A DNA stretch of 64,000 nt, from NCBI RefSeq assembly GCF_019459225.1, contig NZ_JAIAZY010000018.1, positions 18,062 to 82,061 on the forward strand, given 5' to 3'. Below are positions 58,696 to 64,000 of the stretch, piece by piece (positions within the stretch are counted from its first letter, which is position 1; every line of letters starts with the position of its first letter). Under the pieces are notes generated by a model that saw only the letters and a program-made list of their open reading frames with translations, was not told the origin of the DNA and ran no database searches. This DNA is from Bacillus sp. IITD106. GTDB taxonomy: Bacteria; Bacillota; Bacilli; Bacillales; Bacillaceae_C. Both the position numbers and the translations under genes were made by a program.

Positions 58696-58881
58696 ATGCC
58701 TTACGTAACTGTCAAAATGCTAGAAGGACGAACGGAAGAACAGAAAAAAGCATTAGTGGAAAAAGTAACGGCTGCCGTAGTTGAAACAACTGGAGCCTCA
58801 ACAGACAAGGTTGTTGTTTTCATTGAAGAAATGAGCAAACATCATTATGCTGTTGGCGGAAAGAGATTAAGCGACGAATAG
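58696..58881 (+). CDS. ywhB: 4-oxalocrotonate tautomerase family protein YwhB
   Basis: 61 residues from the ATG at 58696 with AGGAGG nine bases upstream. A longer frame from 58591 is not supported. Pro after the initiator Met is the catalytic base of the tautomerase family (MPYVTVKMLEGRT). Physiological substrate unknown. The TAG stop is the first base group of a GGCGC-type repeat fragment (AGAAAAGCGGAAGCGC). Confidence 0.93.
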   Translation: MPYVTVKMLEGRTEEQKKALVEKVTAAVVETTGASTDKVVVFIEEMSKHHYAVGGKRLSDE

Positions 58882-58933
58882 AAAAGCGGAAGCGCATTGC
58901 CTGTTATGTGTGCGCTGACCAGTAGAAACTTCA

Positions 58934-58966
58934 GGGCATCGGCACAATCATATTAAGCCGATGCCC
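58934..58966 (+). terminator. Hairpin between ywhB and ywgA
   Basis: Perfect 10-bp stem GGGCATCGGC/GCCGATGCCC, 52 bases after ywhB and 11 bases from the end of convergent ywgA. Little T-tract. Confidence 0.6.
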
Positions 58967-58977
58967 CGTCTAATACG

Positions 58978-59487
58978 TTATCCCGCAACCGTCATTTTTT
59001 TCAATTCCTCAATATATGCATATGCTTCTTCAATTTCTTCCTTAGTATAAGATTGTTCACTTTTTAATATATGAATTTTTTCTTCCACTTCAGGTTTTTC
59101 CAATGAATCAAAGTATAAAACCGTTGACACGAGTTCAAGAAAGCGAGCATTTTTCTCATTCATTTTTTCCAAGCATTCCTTCAAATTCGGCAAATCCATT
59201 TCATATGCCTCTAAAAATTCCTGTCCCGCTTCTGTCATCCTATATTTATAATGAACATATCCGCTCTTCTCTTCCTTCACTTCATTAATAAAACCAAAAT
59301 TACATAATTCTTCGACACGTAATGTCAATTCCTCAGAATATGGACCGTAAAAATGAAATTCAAACTTTTCTTGAAAAGGAAAATGTAACTTCTTCGCAAT
59401 ATACACGATCTTTTGCAGCTTTTTACGACCGATTATTTCTCCTGACACAGCAAATATATTCATTAATCGTAGATGGTCATTCAGCAT
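58978..59487 (-). CDS. ywgA: YwgA family protein
   Basis: 169 residues, conserved Bacillus protein of unknown function. GRKKLQKIVYIAKKLHFPFQEKFEFHFYGPYSEELTLRVEELC-type core is the family hallmark (winged-helix-like). It lies between a MITE-like repeat and convergent ywhB. No further clue to role. Confidence 0.88.
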   Translation of the reverse strand: MLNDHLRLMNIFAVSGEIIGRKKLQKIVYIAKKLHFPFQEKFEFHFYGPYSEELTLRVEELCNFGFINEVKEEKSGYVHYKYRMTEAGQEFLEAYEMDLPNLKECLEKMNEKNARFLELVSTVLYFDSLEKPEVEEKIHILKSEQSYTKEEIEEAYAYIEELKKMTVAG

Positions 59488-59550
59488 GACAAACGTTCAA
59501 CTCCTGGTTTATTTTTCAGTAATGATTCATCCATGTTTCTTTAAGAGGTA

Positions 59551-59694
59551 GTTCAAAAAGTCCGGTAAAAACGACACTTCGAATTTCTTCGTTGGCTTGT
59601 TTCTCCACTGCTCATGTATTAAAATCATACATTCCGCTGCTCGAAACTGCACCGCCTCGAACTTCTTGGCCCTTTTTATCCTCCTTTTTGAACA
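59551..59694. repeat. MITE-like element, short copy
   Basis: About 144 bases with 10-bp inverted ends GTTCAAAAAG/CTTTTTGAAC. Matches the flanks of 58319-58581 but lacks its central section. Its last base is two bases from the ywfO stop codon. Confidence 0.85.
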
Positions 59695-59695
59695 C

Positions 59696-60991
59696 TCACT
59701 TTAAAATGGATAATATTTGCTGTTTGATTTTTCCATGTTTCGACTGGTCTAAGAGGAAATCCTCCGGGTAATACAATTTATGATCTGTCCGTCTTTTTCC
59801 GGAAATCGCTTGAACAATTGTTGATTCCCTAGATAATTCGCGCAGTTCACCATTCGGCATTAATAAATGAATCGGCAAACGTTCTTCCTCTTCGCCAGGG
59901 CGGTAAAAATCATAAGGCAGATCCGAAGAAGAATCGACAGCCAAATAATAGTCAGGATCAATCTCTGCTTCCCGAAACAGCATATCCAACTTACCTAATA
60001 ATTTATATTCTTTAGCGGGATCAAACTCTACATATTTTAGTAGGTTGCGATTCATAAATCGATTGCATAAATCGCTGAGAATACAGTCCTCTTCGTCTTC
60101 CCACATTTGAAAATAATATAAAATAACAGCTTCGTCTAATTTTAAATAATCTGCTAATGTCACTTTTTCCTCAAATAAGGATATAAAATGAGTCGGCTCA
60201 TACTTAAACGTATACGAGTTTTCGTATAATGCTTTGGCGCGTTGCAAAATTTTTGTCAGGATGACTTCCGCACTCCTCGTTACTGGATGAAAATATACCT
60301 GCCAATACATTTGATAGCGACTCATAATATAATCTTCTACTGCATGCATCCCCGTCGACTTAAAGACGACTTGATCTTCAAGTGGCCTCATCACGCGTAA
60401 AATCCGCTCCATATCAAAATGACCATAGCTCACGCCAGTAAAATACGCATCACGCTGCAGGTAATCCATTCGGTCTGCATCCATTTGACTTGATATTAAA
60501 CTGACAACGAGTTTATCTTCATACGTCTTGCCAACGACATCCGCCACCTTTTGGGGGAAGTCCGGGCCGACACGCCGAAGAACTGCATTCACTTCAGTAT
60601 CCCCAAGAATGATTTGTCTTGTAAAAAACTCGTGATCTGTGTGATACACTTTTTCAAATGAATGTGAAAACGGACCGTGTCCTAGATCGTGTAAGAGAGC
60701 AGCACAAAGAGAGAGGAGTCTTTCATCTTCATTCCATTCAGGTCTCCCCTTAAAAACATCATCGACAATTCGCCTGACGATTTCGTAAACACCGAGCGAA
60801 TGATTAAAACGGCTATGCTCTGCACCGTGAAACGTCAAATATGTAGTTCCAAGCTGTTTGATTCTCCGAAGTCGTTGAAATTCCTTCGTCCCGATTAAAT
60901 CCCAAATGATTTTATCTCGGACATGGGCATAACGATGAACAGGGTCTTTGAAAACTTTTTCCTCGCTTAATTTTACATTGGAATGCTGCAT
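59696..60991 (-). CDS. ywfO: HD-domain phosphohydrolase YwfO
   Basis: 431 residues, dGTPase-like HD superfamily. HGAEHSRFNHSLGVYEIVRR near residue 55 and the HD pair in LLHDLGHGPFSHSFE near 95, with the later Asp in SSQMDADRMDYLQRDA, give a complete metal site. The B. subtilis homologue acts on nucleoside triphosphates as I recall. Substrate not visible here. Confidence 0.9.
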   Translation of the reverse strand: MQHSNVKLSEEKVFKDPVHRYAHVRDKIIWDLIGTKEFQRLRRIKQLGTTYLTFHGAEHSRFNHSLGVYEIVRRIVDDVFKGRPEWNEDERLLSLCAALLHDLGHGPFSHSFEKVYHTDHEFFTRQIILGDTEVNAVLRRVGPDFPQKVADVVGKTYEDKLVVSLISSQMDADRMDYLQRDAYFTGVSYGHFDMERILRVMRPLEDQVVFKSTGMHAVEDYIMSRYQMYWQVYFHPVTRSAEVILTKILQRAKALYENSYTFKYEPTHFISLFEEKVTLADYLKLDEAVILYYFQMWEDEEDCILSDLCNRFMNRNLLKYVEFDPAKEYKLLGKLDMLFREAEIDPDYYLAVDSSSDLPYDFYRPGEEEERLPIHLLMPNGELRELSRESTIVQAISGKRRTDHKLYYPEDFLLDQSKHGKIKQQILSILK

Positions 60992-61086
60992 CTATAAACC
61001 CTCTTCCTATCTATCATGTTTATATTATATCGGTTTTGGATTTTTTAATAAAGCGCATAAGTTTCTATTAATTTATTGACATTTTG

Positions 61087-61116
61087 GTATATAAATTGGC
61101 TTTGTTGTCCATCCTA
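61087..61116 (+). promoter_or_regulatory. Predicted forespore (sigma-F) promoter of rsfA
   Basis: GTATA (61087-61091), a 15-base spacer and GTCCATCCTA (61107-61116). It shares GTCCAT with the spoIIR promoter. Confidence 0.5.
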
Positions 61117-61158
61117 TAATTACCGGAATTAAAAGATAATTAATGGGAGTTGAAATGA

Positions 61159-61896
61159 ATGAAAACACGTCAAGATGCGTGGACAGAAGAAAATGATTTG
61201 CTTTTGGCTGAAACAGTGCTCAGACATGTGCGTGAAGGCAGTACACAGCTAAATGCGTTTGAAGAAGTCGGTGATAAACTGAATCGCACGTCAGCCGCAT
61301 GTGGTTTTAGATGGAATGCCGTTGTACGCCATCAATATGAAAAAGCGCTCGATCTAGCTAAAAAACAACGAAAACAACGTCAAAGAATGCTTGGAAAAGA
61401 ACAAGGCGGCAAGAAGAAACTACTTTACCAACCGCCGATCACTCTTCTTAACGAGAACCAATTAGAAAGCTCATTAGGACAAGTGAATTCAGTAGAAATG
61501 TTCAATGAAGAAGTGGGAGAAGAAAATACGATTTCCGAACTGACTCCATTAACTAATTTATTGCCAGCGCCTGCAACGGTACAATCTGGTGAAATGAACA
61601 TGGAAAAAGTAATTTCATATCTACAGACGTTCCAAAGTTCCGAGATTCATTTAGATATTTTAAGAAGCGAGAATCAGAGATTAAAAAGGGAACTTTCAGA
61701 ATTACGCAAAGAAAATGATTCATTGAAAAAGCAAGTATCCAAGCTAGAGGACAATTCCGAGACGATGCAAGAAGACTACGAAACCCTGATGAAAATCTTA
61801 AACCGTGCTCGCAAGCTCGTTTTATTTGATGAGGAAAGTCCTGCTACTTCTTTTAAAATGGATAGAAACGGGAATCTTGAAAAGCTAGCTGAATAA
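61159..61896 (+). CDS. rsfA: Prespore-specific regulator RsfA
   Basis: 245 residues. N-terminal Myb/SANT-like DNA-binding domain (1-60; [43 protein letters not shown]) and a C-terminal coiled coil (about 165-225). In B. subtilis it tunes sigma-F-dependent gene expression. GGGAG lies upstream of the ATG. A forespore promoter is predicted. Confidence 0.94.
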   Translation: MKTRQDAWTEENDLLLAETVLRHVREGSTQLNAFEEVGDKLNRTSAACGFRWNAVVRHQYEKALDLAKKQRKQRQRMLGKEQGGKKKLLYQPPITLLNENQLESSLGQVNSVEMFNEEVGEENTISELTPLTNLLPAPATVQSGEMNMEKVISYLQTFQSSEIHLDILRSENQRLKRELSELRKENDSLKKQVSKLEDNSETMQEDYETLMKILNRARKLVLFDEESPATSFKMDRNGNLEKLAE

Positions 61897-61906
61897 CACA
61901 GAAAAG

Positions 61907-62046
61907 CTGAAGCGCCTTCCCATCGACGTATGGATTTGTATTCCCTGACTAGATAAAGGAAACACGATGAGTCCGATAGGGAGAATCAATGTTTACTTAA
62001 TGTTTACTTATCGTAGAAATCCAATAGTCGATAGGCGCTGGAGCAA
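61907..62046. repeat. GGCGC-type dispersed repeat, copy F
   Basis: Starts GAAAAGCTGAAGCGCC and ends TCGATAGGCGCTGGAGC, opposite orientation to copies B and D (contains AAAGGAAACACGATGAG). It includes a direct duplication of AATGTTTACTT (61989-62010). It lies between the rsfA stop and the shared terminator. Confidence 0.75.
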
Positions 62047-62083
62047 AATAAAGCCGTGAGTCTGAACTCATGGCTTTATTTTT
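62047..62083. terminator. Bidirectional terminator between rsfA and lipL
   Basis: Fifteen-bp stem AATAAAGCCGTGAGT/ACTCATGGCTTTATT (one G-U) followed by TTTTT on the plus strand. The last lipL codons form part of the stem. Confidence 0.85.
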
Positions 62084-62904
62084 GCATTCCTCTCAATCAT
62101 TCGCTCGTAGTATGATTGAAACCATTCAAGCTCTTGGCCTTGTAACGCGCTAGAATACAATTTTCCAGCTAACGCTTGCAGCGCCTGAAGAAATCGAAGC
62201 ATGACAGCTTGAATCGATAAATCCACTTTCAATAACTCCGACAAGGATGCCATTACTTCGGGACGAACATCTGGAAAATAGTATTTTGATGGTTCATTGA
62301 ATTTTGCATATGTATAAAAATCTCGGACTAATTCGGCTCGTGCCTGTCCACTTCCTGTTATACAAAGATAAATTTGAACGGCTACCCCTTTGCGGATGCG
62401 CCGCTGAGAAATACCTGCAAATTTTTTCCCTCCAATGCTTAAATCATAGCTTCCCGGACAATAAGAGCCGACGATTTCGTAGGCTTCGATTGTTTGCGGA
62501 AAGTCTTTGAACATTAGGCGAATGAGATCATACATAGAATCATAGCCACGATTGATGTCAATGCCCTTTTCAGTATCTGGAAAAATAAGAGTAAGGTTCA
62601 GGACCCCTTCATCAAGAACAACAGCAAGTCCGCCTGAATTACGGACAATGCCCTCATACTTCTTAGATGCTAGAAAATCCAGCCCTTCTTGCAAAGCAGG
62701 AAGCTTCGTATCTTGTATTCCTAATACTAGAGTGTTAGTGTGAACCCACGCTCGCGCCGTCGGTGGAGAATATCCACTTCCAACCGACATGCAAAGGGTG
62801 TCGTCAATCGCAAAAGATTGCATCACGTGAAAATGTGGATTCACACTTGATTGATCGATGATTCTCCATTCTTTTTGCTGTAAAAGTTGGTTGCTTCCTG
62901 CCAT
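62068..62904 (-). CDS. lipL: Octanoyl-[GcvH]:protein N-octanoyltransferase
   Basis: 278 residues of the LipL/YwfL type. It moves octanoyl from GcvH to E2 subunits in lipoate synthesis. Catalytic Cys149 lies in [39 protein letters not shown] is the lipoate-ligase-fold motif. Length matches B. subtilis (about 281). Confidence 0.94.
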   Translation of the reverse strand: MAGSNQLLQQKEWRIIDQSSVNPHFHVMQSFAIDDTLCMSVGSGYSPPTARAWVHTNTLVLGIQDTKLPALQEGLDFLASKKYEGIVRNSGGLAVVLDEGVLNLTLIFPDTEKGIDINRGYDSMYDLIRLMFKDFPQTIEAYEIVGSYCPGSYDLSIGGKKFAGISQRRIRKGVAVQIYLCITGSGQARAELVRDFYTYAKFNEPSKYYFPDVRPEVMASLSELLKVDLSIQAVMLRFLQALQALAGKLYSSALQGQELEWFQSYYERMIERNAKIKP

Positions 62905-62933
62905 GTACGTAAAACTCCTTCAAACTCGTACGA

Positions 62934-63926
62934 TTAATTTTTTTCAAGAGATTGCACTGCAGTAACGAGTGCTAGATTGTACACATCATCTTCACTGCAT
63001 CCGCGCGAAAGGTCATTTACAGGTGAATTCAACCCTTGTAAAATTGGTCCTATCGCTTCGAATCCACCAAGCCGTTGTGCGATTTTATATCCAATATTTC
63101 CCGCTTCCAAACTTGGAAAAATAAAGACATTGGCATCCCCTTGAATCGGAGAATTCGGTGCCTTTTTCTTCGCAACAGCTGGAACGATTGCGGCATCGAA
63201 TTGAAACTCTCCATCAATGATTAATTCAGGGTTCATTTCACGTGCTAATTGCAGCGCTGTTTCGACCTTCTTTGTTTCGTCTGACACAGCGGACCCTTTT
63301 GTAGAAAAACTAAGCATTGCAACACGTGGCTCAATATCAAACATAGTTGCCGTTTTTGCACTTTCGACTGCTATTTCAGCTAAATCTTGGGCTTCAGGTG
63401 CAATATTGATGGCACAATCAGCAAATACATACCGCTCATCGCCTTTTACCATAATAAACACGCCAGAAGTTTTACCAAGCCCCGGCTTCATTTTTATGAT
63501 TTGCAAGGCTGGGCGAACGGTATCTGCAGTAGAATGGACGGCTCCACTAACTAATCCATGCGCTTTATTCATAAACACTAGCATGGTTCCAAAGTAATTT
63601 TCGTTCAGCAGTAATTCTTGGGCTTCCGATTCAGTTACCTTTCCTTTTCGCCTTTCAACAAAAGATGCTACCATTTCATCAACTGCAACATATTTAGCTG
63701 GATCATAAATTTCCATTCGGTCTAGTGAAACATTCATTTCATCTGCTTTTTCCTGTATTTTTTCCATATTTCCAATTAATACAGGTGTCAATACTTCCTC
63801 TGCTGCAAGTCTCCCTGCAGCGGCAAGTACTCTTGGATCCAACGCCTCTGGAAAAACAATTTTCCGGTCCCATCCTCGTGCTTTTTCTTTTAAAATGTCA
63901 AATAAGTCATTACTCAAGTCAGCCAT
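62934..63926 (-). CDS. pta: Phosphate acetyltransferase
   Basis: Interconverts acetyl-CoA and acetyl phosphate in overflow metabolism. From the ATG at 63926 (AGGAGGAAC upstream) it is 330 residues. The frame opening at 63968 adds an unsupported extension. VSGAVHSTADTVRPALQIIK, FADCAINIAPEAQDLAEIA and the C-terminal GLNSPVNDLSRGCSEDDVYNLA are family motifs. Confidence 0.96.
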   Translation of the reverse strand: MADLSNDLFDILKEKARGWDRKIVFPEALDPRVLAAAGRLAAEEVLTPVLIGNMEKIQEKADEMNVSLDRMEIYDPAKYVAVDEMVASFVERRKGKVTESEAQELLLNENYFGTMLVFMNKAHGLVSGAVHSTADTVRPALQIIKMKPGLGKTSGVFIMVKGDERYVFADCAINIAPEAQDLAEIAVESAKTATMFDIEPRVAMLSFSTKGSAVSDETKKVETALQLAREMNPELIIDGEFQFDAAIVPAVAKKKAPNSPIQGDANVFIFPSLEAGNIGYKIAQRLGGFEAIGPILQGLNSPVNDLSRGCSEDDVYNLALVTAVQSLEKN

Positions 63927-63977
63927 GGAATGTTCCTCCTGATAAAGTAATAGTCTCTCGGCATTCACCGAGTCAGA

Positions 63978-64000
63978 TAGTACAAGGTTTTCCTGTACTA
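63978..64000. promoter_or_regulatory. Inverted repeat upstream of pta
   Basis: TAGTACAAGG-TTTT-CCTGTACTA (one unpaired base), 52 bases upstream of the pta start and running to the window edge. It could be an operator or part of a leader hairpin. The full structure cannot be seen. Confidence 0.4.

Overview
The window is a contiguous stretch of a low-GC, endospore-forming Bacillota chromosome, most likely Bacillaceae. The spore genes spo0F, spoIIR and rsfA are present, and gene order closely follows the Bacillus subtilis atp-upp-glyA-ywl-prfA-tdk-rho-fbaA-spo0F-rpoE-fadF-argS-speBE-pbpG-ywh-rsfA-pta block (recalled from memory). Nearly all genes lie on the minus strand. The plus-strand genes are ywjG, cls, a GGDEF gene, pbpG, ywhB and rsfA. 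No tRNA, rRNA, CRISPR array, prophage or intact insertion sequence was seen. I do not name a species.

Layout. 1-6.1 kb: ATP synthase operon (atpI-B-E-F-H-A, atpA cut by the window edge), then mnaA and upp. 6.3-15.4 kb: glyA, ywlG, rpiB, a short chemoreceptor, ywlE, mntP, ywlC, spoIIR, prmC, prfA. 15.5-17.4 kb: an ECF sigma/anti-sigma pair. 17.5-22.8 kb: tdk, rpmE, rho, murAB, fbaA. 23-27 kb: spo0F, ywjG, a DUF1846 gene where I would expect pyrG, and rpoE. 27.4-38 kb: fatty/branched acyl-CoA catabolism (icmF, TetR regulator, two acyl-CoA dehydrogenases, mmgB, mmgA, fadF). 38-40.6 kb: a chemoreceptor and an unknown 116-residue protein behind a c-di-GMP-I riboswitch. 40.7-44.4 kb: btuFCD behind a cobalamin riboswitch. 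44.5-53.2 kb: cls, argS, ywiB, a diguanylate cyclase, speB, speE, pbpG. 53.3-56.6 kb: a VanRS/VanY-like group. 57-64 kb: ywhD, ywhC, ywhB, ywgA, ywfO, rsfA, lipL, pta.

Regulation that can be read directly includes two riboswitches with downstream terminators, and a DnaA-box cluster with a 16-bp inverted repeat in front of ywlC. A matching TetR/FadR-type operator lies before both fadF and mmgA, with a CcpA cre site before mmgA. Forespore-type promoters lie before spoIIR, rsfA and pbpG, and a PerR-like palindrome lies upstream of the DUF1846 gene. The icmF and btu genes fit together functionally, since IcmF needs adenosylcobalamin and the btu operon imports cobalamin. A GGDEF enzyme that could make c-di-GMP lies about 7.5 kb from the c-di-GMP riboswitch.

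The intergenic space carries three dispersed repeat families: (1) GGGGAC/GTCCCC palindromes, one of which has extended the speE reading frame; (2) GGCGC...GCGCC elements, which repeatedly sit between a stop codon and that gene's own terminator; (3) MITE-like elements with GTTCAAAAAG ends. All homology statements come from recalled family features, not from searches.
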